The notes below the pieces were generated by a model, which had not been told where the DNA came from, searched no databases, and saw nothing but the letters and a program-made list of their open reading frames with translations. A DNA stretch of 64,000 nt from Kitasatospora sp. SUK 42 (lineage in GTDB: Bacteria; Actinomycetota; Actinomycetes; Streptomycetales; Streptomycetaceae). Positions 33,129-42,271 of the stretch are shown piece by piece. The translations under genes and the position numbers were made by a program. The DNA lies in assembly GCF_015776785.2 (NCBI RefSeq), contig NZ_LFMD02000007.1:616770-680769 (forward strand). Reading direction: 5' to 3'. Within the stretch, counting starts at the first letter, position 1, and the number at the start of each line of letters is the position of its first letter.

Positions 33129-33845
33129 ATGAGCGACAACACGAACACGAGCGACGGACGGCGCGAGGGTTACGACGGAACGGGCACGGGCGCGATCACT
33201 CCGGACGGCTGCGCGGTCGAGGTGTGGACCCGCCTGCCCGTCGGCGACGCCCCGGACGTGATCGAGGGCGCCGTGCCGTCCGGCGCGAACATCCTCGAAC
33301 TGGGCTGCGGCGTCGGCCGGATGACGCACCCGCTGACCGACCGCGGCTTCACCGTCACGGCCGTGGACGAGTCCGCGGAGATGCTGGCCCGGGTGCGCGC
33401 CGAGGTCCGCACGGTGCGCAGCCCGATCGAGCGGCTGGACCTCGGCGAGCGCTTCGACGTCGTCATGCTCGCCTCCTTCCTGGTGCACGCGGGCGACCCG
33501 GCGGTCCGCCAGGGCCTGCTGGAGACCTGCCGCCGCCACGTCACCGGGGACGGCTGCGTGCTGGTGCAGCGCGAGGGCGAGGACTGGCACCTCAACGTGC
33601 CGAGGGAGAGCCGGATCGCCGGTACGGACGGGGTGGCCCGGATCGTCTCCGCCACCCCGGTGGGCGAGGGGGTGAACTCCGTCCACGCGGAGTACGAGTT
33701 CCCGGACGGCACCTGGACGCAGACCTTCCTGTCCCGCCCGCTCACCACGGAGGCCTTCGAGCGGGCCCTGGCGGACGCCGGACTGCGGGTCGAAACGTAT
33801 CTGACGGAGGACCGCACCTGGGTCCGGGCCCGGCCGGTGGACTGA
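33129..33845 (+). CDS. Class I SAM-dependent methyltransferase
   Basis: A 238-residue protein with a Rossmann methyltransferase core: motif I ILELGCGVGRMTHPL (about 55-70), motif II VTAVDESAEML, and FDVVMLASFLVHAG as motif IV. The first 35 residues are hydrophilic and probably disordered. The C-terminal beta strands (YEFPDGTWTQTFLSRPLT) fit a cap over the active site. Substrate unknown. It lies 99 bases after padR on the same strand but may have its own promoter; an AT-rich inverted repeat follows it before uppP. Confidence 0.85.
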   Translation: MSDNTNTSDGRREGYDGTGTGAITPDGCAVEVWTRLPVGDAPDVIEGAVPSGANILELGCGVGRMTHPLTDRGFTVTAVDESAEMLARVRAEVRTVRSPIERLDLGERFDVVMLASFLVHAGDPAVRQGLLETCRRHVTGDGCVLVQREGEDWHLNVPRESRIAGTDGVARIVSATPVGEGVNSVHAEYEFPDGTWTQTFLSRPLTTEAFERALADAGLRVETYLTEDRTWVRARPVD

Positions 33846-33916
33846 CGTTCCGGGCCGGCCGGCGCTCCGGGCCTGCTGACGCGCCGAAAGGACCCTGTGC
33901 GCAAAGTCCGGTTAAA

Positions 33917-33945
33917 GGGTGAACAAAGAACTGTTACCTTCACCC
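33917..33945 (+). promoter_or_regulatory. AT-rich inverted repeat upstream of uppP
   Basis: GGGTGAA and TTCACCC form a 7-bp inverted repeat enclosing AACTGTTACCT. It is an AT-rich island in GC-rich DNA, 140 bases before uppP and 70 after the methyltransferase. It could be the uppP promoter region (TTACCT as -10) or a weak terminator; I cannot tell which. Confidence 0.35.
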
Positions 33946-34083
33946 CGTACCATCGGGCGCGCCGGGTCCCTGCGCGGCCTGGGCCGTGCGGGGCGCGGTC
34001 GTCCGCACGCCCCTTCCGACCCGCAAGGACCCGTACATGCCGCACCAGCACGTCGACCGCCGGATACCCCTGGCGGGTGTCCG

Positions 34084-34929
34084 GTGATCGACTGGTTCCA
34101 CGGGGCCGTCCTCGGCCTGATCCAGGGGCTCACCGAGTTCCTGCCCGTCTCCTCCAGCGCCCATCTGCGGGTCTCCTCCGCCCTGTTGGGCTGGGACGAC
34201 CCCGGCGCGGCCTTCACCGCGGTCACCCAGCTGGGCACCGAGGCCGCGGTGCTGATCTACTTCCGCCGGGACATCGTCGCGATCGTCCGGACCTGGGCGC
34301 TGTCGCTGTTCCGCCCCGCGCTGCGCTCCGACCCGGACGCCCGGATGGGCTGGTTCGTGATCATCGGCACCCTGCCGATCGGCATCCTCGGCAAGCTGTT
34401 CCAGGACAGCATCGAGACTCATCTGCGCGATCTCCGGATCATCGGCACCACGCTGATCGTCTTCGGCCTGATCCTGGCGTTCGCCGACCGCACCCGCGCC
34501 ATCCGCCACGCCCGTCCGATCACCGACCTGACCCTGCCGCACGCCGGCGCCTACGGTCTCGCCCAGGCCCTGGCGCTGATCCCGGGCGTCTCCCGCTCCG
34601 GCGGCACGATCAGTGCGGGCCTGCTGCTCGGCTACAGCCGGGAGGCGGCGGCCCGCTACTCCTTCCTGCTCGCGATCCCGGCGGTGCTGGCCTCGGGGAC
34701 GCTGGAGCTGTTCAAGATCGGCGAGGGCCCGGCCCCGGCCTGGGGCCCGACCATCCTGGCCACCGTGATCGCCTTCGTGGTCGGCTACGCGGTGATCTCC
34801 TGGTTCCTGAAGTACATCTCGCGCCGCAGCTTCCTGCCGTTCGTGGTCTACCGGGTGCTGCTCGGCGCTCTGATCATCGGCCTGGTGGCGGGCGGCGTCC
34901 TGGCCCCGGACGCGGGCTCGATCAAGTAG
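34084..34929 (+). CDS. uppP: Undecaprenyl-diphosphatase (UppP/BacA)
   Basis: A 281-residue integral membrane phosphatase that recycles the C55 lipid carrier for peptidoglycan and other surface polymers. The two catalytic motifs are present: [18 protein letters not shown] (about 11-28) and [20 protein letters not shown] (about 170-190), with about eight hydrophobic segments. The GTG start fits the family N-terminus ([14 protein letters not shown]). Bacitracin tolerance is a known effect of its expression. Monocistronic: a bidirectional terminator separates it from the convergent HEAT-like gene. Confidence 0.95.
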   Translation: MIDWFHGAVLGLIQGLTEFLPVSSSAHLRVSSALLGWDDPGAAFTAVTQLGTEAAVLIYFRRDIVAIVRTWALSLFRPALRSDPDARMGWFVIIGTLPIGILGKLFQDSIETHLRDLRIIGTTLIVFGLILAFADRTRAIRHARPITDLTLPHAGAYGLAQALALIPGVSRSGGTISAGLLLGYSREAAARYSFLLAIPAVLASGTLELFKIGEGPAPAWGPTILATVIAFVVGYAVISWFLKYISRRSFLPFVVYRVLLGALIIGLVAGGVLAPDAGSIK

Positions 34930-34967
34930 AACGCGGTTCCAGAAACACCGCGGTTCTCCGAGGACAG

Positions 34968-35008
34968 CAGTGGGCCGGGACACCCGCGAGGGGTGCCCCG
35001 GCCCACTG
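34968..35008. terminator. Bidirectional terminator between uppP and the HEAT-like gene
   Basis: CAGTGGGCCGGG pairs perfectly with CCCGGCCCACTG, extended by CACCC / GGGGTG around a GCGA loop. Confidence 0.85.
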
Positions 35009-35020
35009 GACGTCGAGGAC

Positions 35021-36517
35021 CTAGCGCCCGGACTCCCGGGCGGTCAGTCGGCCGCGCACGGCGGCATGGACCTCGGCCTCCTCGGCCGGGTCGGCGGCGA
35101 GCCTTCGCAACCGCTCCAGCACACGCGCGTCGCCCGTGGTGGCGACATGGCGCGCGGCGAGCTCACGCGTGGACTCCTCGCAGTCCCAGAGGCACTCGAC
35201 CGCGGGCCCCTCGGGGAAGTGCACATCGGTGGCGGCGAGCGCCCGGGCCGCGCGGCCACGCAGTTCGGAGGAGGCGGCCTCCCCGTAGATGTGGCGCAGG
35301 ACCGGTACGGCGTCGGCGGCGGCCAGCCGCCCCGCACCGTCGACCAGTGACCCCAGTCCGGTACCGCTGACCCCGCGCACGGAGATCCAGCGGCGCAGCC
35401 CGGCGACCACCAGCGGCGCGTCGGCCGGCTCCCCGGCGTCGGCGAGCAGCTGGACGGCGGCCTCGCCGAGCGCGCTGTCGGCTCCCCCACTGGCCGGGTC
35501 CGCCCAGCGGCGGGCCTGCACCAGCACCTCCGGGCCGCGCATCCGGCCGAGCAGCTCCAGTGCGGCCCGCACGATCCGGTCGTCCACGTCAGCTGCGGCG
35601 ACCTCGATCAGTTCGAGGGCGGCCGCGTCCCGCTGGTCGACCAGGTAGCGCAGCGCGCACCGCCGGGCGCCGGGCAGGCCGTCGCGGGCGGCCTCCAGCA
35701 GGACGGGCCGGTCCTCGGGCCGGACCACGGCGGTCAGACAGCGGGCGGCCGCGGCGGCGCGGCGGTCCACCGCGTCCGGGCCGGACGGGTCCTCGTCGGT
35801 ACTCGCGGGCTCGGGACGGCCCAGGAAGGCGCCGACGCCGAGGCCGCCCAGCTCGCCCTGGTCGGCCCAGGCCAGCACGTCGGCGGTGGACCAGCCCGGG
35901 GTGACGCCGCTGCGGTTGAGCTGGCGCTGCCAGAGATCGAAGGGGGAGTGCTCGCTGGCCGCGGCCACTCTCGGGTGGTAGGCCGCCCAGAGCCGCCAGG
36001 GCCGGGGCTCGTACGCGTTGCGGATGAACTCACGCAGTTCGGCGTCGCCCTCGGGGCCCGGCGCGAAGCGGTCCAGCACAGCGGTGCCGAGCAGCAGCAG
36101 GCCGCGGTCGTCGTCGCGCAGGGCGAGCTCGTCCAGGGCCCAGGCCCAGTTGGCGCCGGTGGCGGCGTACTCGCGCAGCATCAGCAGCGCGTCGCGCCGG
36201 CCGTACGCGGCGAGGTGGCCCAGGACGGAGAGGGCGAGACCGGTGCGGCTCTCGTCGTCGCTGACGAGGTCCTCGGCGGCGTGGAGGTGGTCCTCGATCC
36301 CGTCGAGGGAGGCTTCCAGCTCCATGTAGAGACGGGCGTAGTAGAGGGAGCGGCTCTCGACCTGCCAGTCGGCTCGCGGATCCCTGGTGACGCACTCCTC
36401 CAGCGCGGCGATGGCCTCGGCGCGGTCGGCGGCCAGCGCATGGAGCTGCCCGTCACCGCGGCCTCGCTGCAGGAGGCCGAGGAGGCTGGCACTGGGTGCT
36501 ATCACTGGCTCGAACAT
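35021..36517 (-). CDS. HEAT-like repeat protein of unknown function
   Basis: A 498-residue, soluble, almost entirely helical protein. The C-terminal half shows HEAT-type helical pairs, e.g. ARDGLPGARRCALRYLVDQR, AAADVDDRIVRAALELLGRM, EAAVQLLADAGEPADAPLVV and LRGRAARALAATDVHFPEGP. The N-terminal half is a related helical array that reads like short TPR or HEAT units. No catalytic motif. Such solenoids bind proteins or peptides; here no partner is suggested by context except the divergent regulatory genes at 36.7 kb. The ATG opening MFEPVIAPSASLL was preferred to longer starts because upstream residues look non-coding (Cys/Arg/Thr mix). Confidence 0.78.
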   Translation of the reverse strand: MFEPVIAPSASLLGLLQRGRGDGQLHALAADRAEAIAALEECVTRDPRADWQVESRSLYYARLYMELEASLDGIEDHLHAAEDLVSDDESRTGLALSVLGHLAAYGRRDALLMLREYAATGANWAWALDELALRDDDRGLLLLGTAVLDRFAPGPEGDAELREFIRNAYEPRPWRLWAAYHPRVAAASEHSPFDLWQRQLNRSGVTPGWSTADVLAWADQGELGGLGVGAFLGRPEPASTDEDPSGPDAVDRRAAAAARCLTAVVRPEDRPVLLEAARDGLPGARRCALRYLVDQRDAAALELIEVAAADVDDRIVRAALELLGRMRGPEVLVQARRWADPASGGADSALGEAAVQLLADAGEPADAPLVVAGLRRWISVRGVSGTGLGSLVDGAGRLAAADAVPVLRHIYGEAASSELRGRAARALAATDVHFPEGPAVECLWDCEESTRELAARHVATTGDARVLERLRRLAADPAEEAEVHAAVRGRLTARESGR

Positions 36518-36698
36518 GAGGTCAGCATCCGTTGCGGCGGTCGTAGTGGCAACGGGATTTCCGTCGCCGGGGTCTCTGGTCGGTACTGCGGTGGGCGCCC
36601 GGGCGCCGGAATCACCGAAGGTTACCGCCTCGGACCCCCGTCCGCACACAGGGCGACGAGTGCTGCTGCCACAGTGGCATATGCCAGAGGAATTTTGC

Positions 36699-36809
36699 GT
36701 GCGATCTGTCCAAATCGCCCGCAACGGTCAGAACCCCGTGCGACAGTCTTCTCACTACCCGACCGGCCCACACCCCGCGGGCCGCACCAGAGCTATGGAC
36801 CTGCCATGA
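36699..36809 (+). CDS. Possible 36-residue upstream ORF coupled to the PAS-like gene
   Basis: GTG at 36699 has AGAGGA 8 bases before it and opens MRSVQIARNGQNPVRQSS. Its TGA overlaps the ATG of the next gene as ATGA (36806-36809). An in-frame ATG at 36681 lacks a ribosome site. The peptide is basic with no recognisable domain. The good start site and overlap suggest a translated leader that feeds ribosomes to the PAS-like gene. Confidence 0.4.
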   Translation: MRSVQIARNGQNPVRQSSHYPTGPHPAGRTRAMDLP

Positions 36810-37360
36810 CCATGCCTTTAGGCACCGCCCGCCCGCCGGACACCGCCACGGCCGACGTCGCCCCGGCGGGCACGGACGGCCCTGGCGCGGGACGGGCGGG
36901 CGGAACGGACCACGCCCGCGACGAGTCGGACGGCGGCTCCGAGAGCGGAACGGACGGCAGAGTGGACGGAACGGCACAGGAGCCGTCCGGCCCGCACCTC
37001 AACGACGGCGGCACCGACGGCGGCATCGACGACGGCACCATCGGCTCGGCCGAGTGGGACCTGCTGACCGACGGCGTCCACTGGAACCCGGAGACCTACG
37101 TCCTCCTCGGGTGCGACCCCGACCACGGCCCACTCAGCCTCGACCGGCTGCCCGACCGCCTCCCGGAGGCGGACCGGCCGCTGCTGCGCCGGATGATGAC
37201 CGACGCCCTGGTGCACGGCCGCCCGGCCGCCGGCACCCTGCGGATCCGCCGACCCGGCGGGCGGCACGACAGCGTCGACTGCGCGGGCGAGCCCGTGCTC
37301 GGCGCGGACGGCACCGTCACCGCGCTGCGGATGCTGCTCCGGCCCGCCCCGCCGATCTGA
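36806..37360 (+). CDS. Small PAS-like protein with a TTA leucine codon at position 5
   Basis: A 184-residue protein. Residues 1-75 are a hydrophilic, Gly/Asp/Thr-rich, probably disordered segment. Residues about 78-182 look like a PAS domain: EWDLLTDGVHWNPETYVLLG, DRLPEADRPLLRRMMTDALV, GTLRIRRPGGRHDSVDC and VLGADGTVTALRMLLRP, i.e. PAS_3-like strands without an attached kinase or phosphatase. The fifth codon is TTA (36818-36820), which in streptomycetes is read only by the bldA tRNA, so translation is probably developmentally timed. The ATG overlaps the stop of a small upstream ORF. Role unknown; it may be a stand-alone sensor or adaptor. Confidence 0.72.
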   Translation: MTMPLGTARPPDTATADVAPAGTDGPGAGRAGGTDHARDESDGGSESGTDGRVDGTAQEPSGPHLNDGGTDGGIDDGTIGSAEWDLLTDGVHWNPETYVLLGCDPDHGPLSLDRLPDRLPEADRPLLRRMMTDALVHGRPAAGTLRIRRPGGRHDSVDCAGEPVLGADGTVTALRMLLRPAPPI

Positions 37361-37516
37361 GCCGCGCGCCACCCCGGGCGCGCGCCACCTTGAACGCGCG
37401 CCCCCACTTCGCACCACACCCCGCCAGTCCGCGACGAGCACCGGCGTGCCCCGGCGCACCCCGGAGTACTCCCGCCTCCGGCGCGCGCCCGACCGTTCAC
37501 GCCGGCCGTGGCCCGC

Positions 37517-38998
37517 TCACATCGACCGCAGCCGCTTCTTCGCATCGGCCGCCCGCAGCTCCCGGCCGAGCTCCGCCCGCAGGTCGTCCACCACCGGCAG
37601 TCCCTGGTACCGCGCGGTCAACCGGTGCATCTCGCGCAGCCGGTCCCACGTCCGGTGCGAGGAGTTCTGGCCGATCAGGTCCAGCACCGCCCGGGCCTGG
37701 AACTCCGCCGCCTCCGGGTCCCCGGTGAGCCAGTGCACCGACGCCAGGGTGATCCGGTCGAACAGCGCCGAACGCAACTGCCCGGTGCCCTCGCGCAAGG
37801 TGATCACCCGCTCCGCGTGCCGCCGGGCCCGGGCGGCGGCGGCCGGGTCGTGCTCGGCCAGGGTGCGCAGCGCCAGGGCCTGCATCCCGCGCAGCTCCGC
37901 CTCGTCGAAGATCTGCATCCAGGACGGCGGCGGCTCCGGCGACTCCTCGGCGAACAGGTCCTCGGCCTCGCCGAGCAGCCGATGGGTGTCCTGCGAGTGC
38001 CCGATCGAGGCGCGCGCCCAGGCCTCGACGGTGTTGAACATCGCGCGCGTTCTCGGCAGCAGCCGGCCGCCCCCCGCCTTGGCCGCCGTCATGAGCTCGA
38101 TCGCGTCGTCGGCCCGGCCCAGGTGCACCATCTGACGCGCGGCCCGGGAGATCGCCTCACCGGTCCGCGGCCGGTCCCCGGCCTCCTTGGCCGCCTCGGC
38201 CGCGATCATGAAGTACCGCTGGGCGGTGGGCTCCAGACCCACGTCGTGCGACATCCAGCCGGCCAGCACCGCCAGGTTGGCCGCCACCAGCCACAGGCGC
38301 TGCTCCACCGCCGGTGAGTGCCGGTGCGTCAGCAGTCCACCCACCTCGTTGAGTTGGCCGACCACCGCCTTGCGCTGGAGCCCGCCGCCGCGCGCCGCGT
38401 CCCAGGCGCGGAACACCTGCACCGACCGCTCCAGCGACTCCACCTCGTCGAGCCCGACCGGGCCCGCGTCGTACACGTCCACCGCCGGGCGTGCCCCGCC
38501 CCCGGTGACCACCTGGCGCGGCCCGGGGACGGAGGCCGCGTACGCGACCGCGTCCCCGCCCAGCCAGCCCTTCAGCGAGTCGGCGATGACCGCTCCTGCC
38601 GTGAGCGCGGCTCCCGCGCCCACCAATCCACGTCGGTTCAGCATGAGGTCCATTCCCGTGAACTCGGTGAGGACCGCGGCTGTTCGATCCGGCGACCACG
38701 GCACTGCCGCGGACGACTCCGCTCCGGACCTGGTGGGCCGGTGTCGTTCCAGACCGAGGTCCTCAGTGGTGACGACACGTCCGAGCCGCTCCGTGAACAC
38801 GGCCGCCAGCACCCGCGGCACCGGATCGCGGGGAATCTCCCCCTGCTCGATCCAGCGTCGTACCCTCGACGTGTCGGTGGACAACTGCTGCTGCCCCATC
38901 GCGGCACCCCGACGGTTGACCAGCCGTGCGAGTTCGCCCTTGGACCATCCGGTCAGGACGAACAGATCGGCGAGTCGGGTGTTGGGTCCCCTGCTCAA
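37517..38998 (-). CDS. NsdA-like TPR regulatory protein
   Basis: A 493-residue protein of the streptomycete NsdA-type family. The N-terminus is an XRE-like DNA-binding segment, NTRLADLFVLTGWSKGELAR and STDTSRVRRWIEQGEIPRDP. A twin-arginine-like or membrane segment NRRGLVGAGAALTAGAVIA (about 122-140) follows, then a C-terminal helical TPR-like half. NsdA proteins restrain sporulation and antibiotic production in Streptomyces; whether this paralogue does is inference. The TTG at 38998 gives MSRGPNTRL, matching where family members begin, with GGGGG 5 bases upstream. An ATG at 39061 would add 21 residues. Divergent from a phosphotransferase gene. Confidence 0.78.
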   Translation of the reverse strand: MSRGPNTRLADLFVLTGWSKGELARLVNRRGAAMGQQQLSTDTSRVRRWIEQGEIPRDPVPRVLAAVFTERLGRVVTTEDLGLERHRPTRSGAESSAAVPWSPDRTAAVLTEFTGMDLMLNRRGLVGAGAALTAGAVIADSLKGWLGGDAVAYAASVPGPRQVVTGGGARPAVDVYDAGPVGLDEVESLERSVQVFRAWDAARGGGLQRKAVVGQLNEVGGLLTHRHSPAVEQRLWLVAANLAVLAGWMSHDVGLEPTAQRYFMIAAEAAKEAGDRPRTGEAISRAARQMVHLGRADDAIELMTAAKAGGGRLLPRTRAMFNTVEAWARASIGHSQDTHRLLGEAEDLFAEESPEPPPSWMQIFDEAELRGMQALALRTLAEHDPAAAARARRHAERVITLREGTGQLRSALFDRITLASVHWLTGDPEAAEFQARAVLDLIGQNSSHRTWDRLREMHRLTARYQGLPVVDDLRAELGRELRAADAKKRLRSM

Positions 38999-39468
38999 CG
39001 AAGCCCCCAGGTTCCTCGGCTCCTCCGAGGCTAGAGGTTCGGGCAAGTGCCAGGCGAGCATTCGCCACCGTTCGCCAGGGCCCGCCAGACTACTAAGCCA
39101 GTGCCCGGAGGGTGTGTTGTAGAGGTGCGCCACCCCGCCTCGCGGGTCGGACGGCGTTCCACCGGCGTCGGGGCACTCCCCCGGCGGTGGCACGGAACGC
39201 TCCCGGCCCTCACCCGAGGGGGTGGCGCGGCCGGGTGGCGCGGGAGCGCCGGGCACGGCCGCGGCAGTCCGGCCGACCGCATTCCCCAGGGTGCGGACGG
39301 CCGGAACACCGCCGAACAGGGGTTCCCCTACCCCGCGTCCGTGCCCGGCGCTCGCGCACCATCCACCGAAGCAGGGCCGCCGTCATGCCAGGAAGCACAC
39401 GGCACCGGCCCTCCCCCGCCCCCGCGGGGCGAACCCCCCGACGGACCGGAAGGGACCACCCTCAGCCC
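38999..39468. other. Divergent intergenic region with no gene seen
   Basis: It separates the NsdA-like gene (minus) from the phosphotransferase (plus). A small AT-richer pocket at about 39088-39125 (ACTACTAAGCC, GTGTTGTAGAGG) is the likeliest promoter zone. The rest is GC-rich, and its open frames have Arg/Pro composition typical of non-coding frames. If the NsdA-like gene starts at 39061, the first 63 bases are coding. Confidence 0.5.
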
Positions 39469-40680
39469 ATGTACTCCTCAGCGACGACCCCCACGCCGAC
39501 CGCGACCCGCGCCGCGCTGCGACCCCCCACCGCAGCCGCCGGCCGTCCCGGTCCCAAGCAGGTGCCCCCGACGAGCCGTCCGGCGGCTCCTCGCGGCACC
39601 GAGGGCCGGTCGACGGACACCCTGGTCCCGGTCGGCCGTACGGCGCTGGGACTGCGCGGCCCCGAGGCCGCGCCGCCGGCCGGGCACCGCCTCCCGCTCG
39701 CCCGTCAGATCGACGGCCAGGTGCTGCGGGCCCGGCGGCCCGGCCAGCCCGCCGGGCCGGAGCGGATCGACCCGGCGGCGCTGCAGACCCCGGCCGTGCG
39801 GGCCGCGCTGGCCGGTGTCGCGCGGATATGTCCCGCGTTCACCCCGCGCCAGGTACTGCGCGAGGGCAGCCGCCACATCCTGGTGGCGGGCACCATCGGG
39901 CGGGCTCCGGTGGTCGCCAAGTGCCTGGCGCCGCAGGCGGTGCGGAGTGAGTACTTCGAGCAGCTGGTGGCCGACTTCCACCACGAGGTCGCGGTCTACC
40001 GGGCGTTCGTCCGGCACCGCCCGCCGGTGCGGCTGCCCCGGCTGGTCGCGGCCGACCACGACCGCTGCGTGCTGGTCATGGAGCGCGTTCCGGGGCGCCC
40101 GGCGGCCCGCGAGCGCCACCCGGTCAACGCGCCCACCCCGGGCGAGGTACGGGCGCTGCTCGGCGCCGTACGGACGCTGAACCTGTGGCGGCCGCCGAGC
40201 GACGTGTTCCGGCCGCGCCTGGACTACCAGTTGGAGATCGCCCGCTACCACTCGGTGGGCCAGCTCACCGACCGGGACGCCGGCGACCTGCGCGGCCTGC
40301 TGCACGGCCTCGGCCACACCCCGCTGCAGCTGTGCCACGGCGACGCGCTGCTGAGCAACATGCTGCTGGCGCCGTCCGGGCCGGTCCTGGTCGACTGGGA
40401 GCAGGCCGGCTGGTACCTGCCGGGCTACGACCTGGCGGTGCTGTGGAGCGTGCTCTCCGGCGACACCGCGGCCCGTCGCCAGATCAGCCAACTCGCCCAG
40501 AGCGGCGGCACGATGGCCCGGGACGCGTTCCTGGTGAACCTGGTGCTGGTGCTGATGCGGGAGATCCGGCTGTACGACGTGCCGGGCGCCGGCGAGGAGC
40601 AGCGGATCATGATCCGCCGGCTCTACGACGACGCCGCGCTGGCCCGTCGGGCCGTCCGGGCCGCGGTCGGGACGCGCTGA
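39469..40680 (+). CDS. Phosphotransferase-family (APH-like) kinase
   Basis: A 403-residue protein. Residues 1-75 are a Thr/Pro/Ala-rich, probably disordered leader. From about 120 a kinase fold follows: [20 protein letters not shown] with the ATP lysine, [15 protein letters not shown] as helix [14 protein letters not shown] as the hinge, [18 protein letters not shown] as the catalytic loop, and [20 protein letters not shown] as the metal-binding segment. All key residues are present. The substrate is unknown; APH-like proteins phosphorylate small molecules or sugars. The ATG lacks a strong ribosome site (AGGGACC about 10 bases upstream). Divergent from the NsdA-like gene and convergent, 13 bases apart, with the flavoenzyme gene. 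Confidence 0.82.
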   Translation: MYSSATTPTPTATRAALRPPTAAAGRPGPKQVPPTSRPAAPRGTEGRSTDTLVPVGRTALGLRGPEAAPPAGHRLPLARQIDGQVLRARRPGQPAGPERIDPAALQTPAVRAALAGVARICPAFTPRQVLREGSRHILVAGTIGRAPVVAKCLAPQAVRSEYFEQLVADFHHEVAVYRAFVRHRPPVRLPRLVAADHDRCVLVMERVPGRPAARERHPVNAPTPGEVRALLGAVRTLNLWRPPSDVFRPRLDYQLEIARYHSVGQLTDRDAGDLRGLLHGLGHTPLQLCHGDALLSNMLLAPSGPVLVDWEQAGWYLPGYDLAVLWSVLSGDTAARRQISQLAQSGGTMARDAFLVNLVLVLMREIRLYDVPGAGEEQRIMIRRLYDDAALARRAVRAAVGTR

Positions 40681-40693
40681 GTCCAGCGGGCCG

Positions 40694-42013
40694 TCACGGC
40701 CGGGCGCCCCGCTCCAGGGCGGCCCGGCCGGCGGCCTCCAGCACGGTCTCGTCCGGCGCCAGGTGCACCCGGCTGCTGAGCACGTCCCGCAGGTAGCGCT
40801 CCAGCGGGTGACGCCGGCTCAGCCCCGGGTTGCCGGTGAGTGCGACCGCCTGCTGGACCGCCGCGGTGGCGGCCCGGGTGGCCAGCAGGTGGGCCGGGCC
40901 GGTCCGGGCCACGGCGTCCGGCTCGCCCCGGTCCACCCGGGGGGCCAGGCCCGCCACCAGTTCCTCGGCGCCGATCAGTTGGGCCTCGATCTCGCCGAGC
41001 GCGCAGCGGTAGCGGGGCAGGGTGCCGAGCGGTTCGGTCAGGTTGGCCGGGGTGCGCTGGTTGAGGAAGCGGACCAGCCAGGACTCCGCGGCCCGGGCGA
41101 CACCGATCGCCACCGCGGAGAGGGCCAGATCGTGCCAGGCGCGGGCGAGTTGGACCTCCGCGTCGTCCTGGCGGGCAGGAGTGCCGAGTCCGAGCGCGAG
41201 TTCGGCCGGCACCCGGACCCGGTCGAGCACGACGTCGTGGCTGGCGCTGGCCCGCAGGCCGAGCTGGTCCCAGGTCGGGTCGATCTCCAGGCCCTCGCTC
41301 TCGCCGCGGACCAGGAAGGTCCCGACCCTCGGCTCGGGCTCGTCGGTCCGCGCGGTGACCGCCATCCAGGCCAGCGCCTCGGCGCCGGTGCAGTAGGTCT
41401 TCCGGCCGGTCAACAGCCAGCCGGAGCCGTCCCGCCGGGCCACCGTCCCGGGCAGTTCGCCCGGCCGGCCGCCGGGCTCGGCCCGGAGCGTGTTGACCAG
41501 CGCGGGCCCGCGCCGGGACTCGGTGAGCAGTCGCCGGTAGCCGGCCGTCGGCCAGCTCGCGCGGCGGGCCTGCTCGGCGTGCTGGAGCAGGGTGCAGGCG
41601 GTGACCACCGCCACCGAGGCGTCGCCGCGGCCGAGTTGGGCGAGCACCCGGACGGTGTCGGCGAGCGTGCCGCCCGGTCCGCCGTACCGCTCGGAGACGG
41701 TCAGGGTGAGCAGGCCGGCCTCGTGGACCGCCTCGATGCCCTGGTACGGGAAGGTGGCGTCGCGGTCGTGCTCCTCGGCGCGGGCGGCGAGCAGGTCGAC
41801 CACCCGGGGCAGCCCGGCCAGGGCGGCCTCGACCGCCGAGCGGTCGGGCGCGGAATGGCCGGAACCCGACGGCTCGTCTCGGCCCCGGTCGTTCGAGGGT
41901 TCGGTCCGGCGCCGGTCGTTCGAGGGGCGTTCGACGGTGGAACGATCATCGGACGAACGTTCATTGGGCGAACGGTCGTCCGACGGGCGGTCGGTGGCGG
42001 CGGTGATCGTCAT
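40694..42013 (-). CDS. Acyl-CoA-dehydrogenase-like flavoenzyme (SfnB/DszC type)
   Basis: A 439-residue flavoprotein of the acyl-CoA dehydrogenase fold: N-terminal helices, then RYGGPGGTLADTVRVLAQLG, a central beta domain (GSGWLLTGRKTYCTGAEALA, WDQLGLRASASHDVVLDRV) and a C-terminal helical domain of type 2 (WHDLALSAVAIGVARAAESW). No catalytic acyl-CoA glutamate is evident, and the C-terminal type matches flavin monooxygenases used in sulfur scavenging. Residues 8-55 are an unusual Asp/Arg/Ser-rich low-complexity stretch. GGAGG lies 10 bases before the ATG. A cysteine-containing leader peptide lies 167 bases upstream, so sulfur-responsive control is likely. Substrate is inference. Confidence 0.82.
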   Translation of the reverse strand: MTITAATDRPSDDRSPNERSSDDRSTVERPSNDRRRTEPSNDRGRDEPSGSGHSAPDRSAVEAALAGLPRVVDLLAARAEEHDRDATFPYQGIEAVHEAGLLTLTVSERYGGPGGTLADTVRVLAQLGRGDASVAVVTACTLLQHAEQARRASWPTAGYRRLLTESRRGPALVNTLRAEPGGRPGELPGTVARRDGSGWLLTGRKTYCTGAEALAWMAVTARTDEPEPRVGTFLVRGESEGLEIDPTWDQLGLRASASHDVVLDRVRVPAELALGLGTPARQDDAEVQLARAWHDLALSAVAIGVARAAESWLVRFLNQRTPANLTEPLGTLPRYRCALGEIEAQLIGAEELVAGLAPRVDRGEPDAVARTGPAHLLATRAATAAVQQAVALTGNPGLSRRHPLERYLRDVLSSRVHLAPDETVLEAAGRAALERGARP

Positions 42014-42180
42014 GGTGCTGGTGCCTCCGGGCGGCAGCGTGGGCTCAGCGAGTGCGGACGGCACGCCGTACGGGCGCGCGGAACCGGTCAGCGGCTCCGG
42101 AGGTCAGCGCACGGCGCGCCCCCGGATTCGGCGCCGACCCGGTCCGGTCGGCCACCCGCCGCCACGGGGACGAATCCCCC

Positions 42181-42264
42181 TCAGCGGCCCGGACACGCCG
42201 CGCTGGCGGTGCGTCGCAGGTCCAGGTGCCTGCGGCGGGTCAGCAACGGAAAACGGCACGACAT
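42181..42264 (-). CDS. 27-residue leader peptide (probable cysteine/sulfur attenuator)
   Basis: The ORF reads MSCRFPLL then TRRRHLDLRRTASAACPGR. The core RRHLDLRRTASAAC matches the recurring actinobacterial leader-peptide pattern (R-x-H-x-D-L-x-R-x-x-S-A-x-C) found ahead of sulfonate, sulfate and flavoenzyme genes. The ATG is 7 bases after a -10 hexamer, so translation would be leaderless. Two Cys codons (TGC at 3, TGT at 24) could report cysteinyl-tRNA supply. The flavoenzyme gene follows 167 bases downstream on the same strand. The attenuation mechanism is inference from related uORFs. Confidence 0.75.
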   Translation of the reverse strand: MSCRFPLLTRRRHLDLRRTASAACPGR

Positions 42265-42271
42265 GTCCGCG

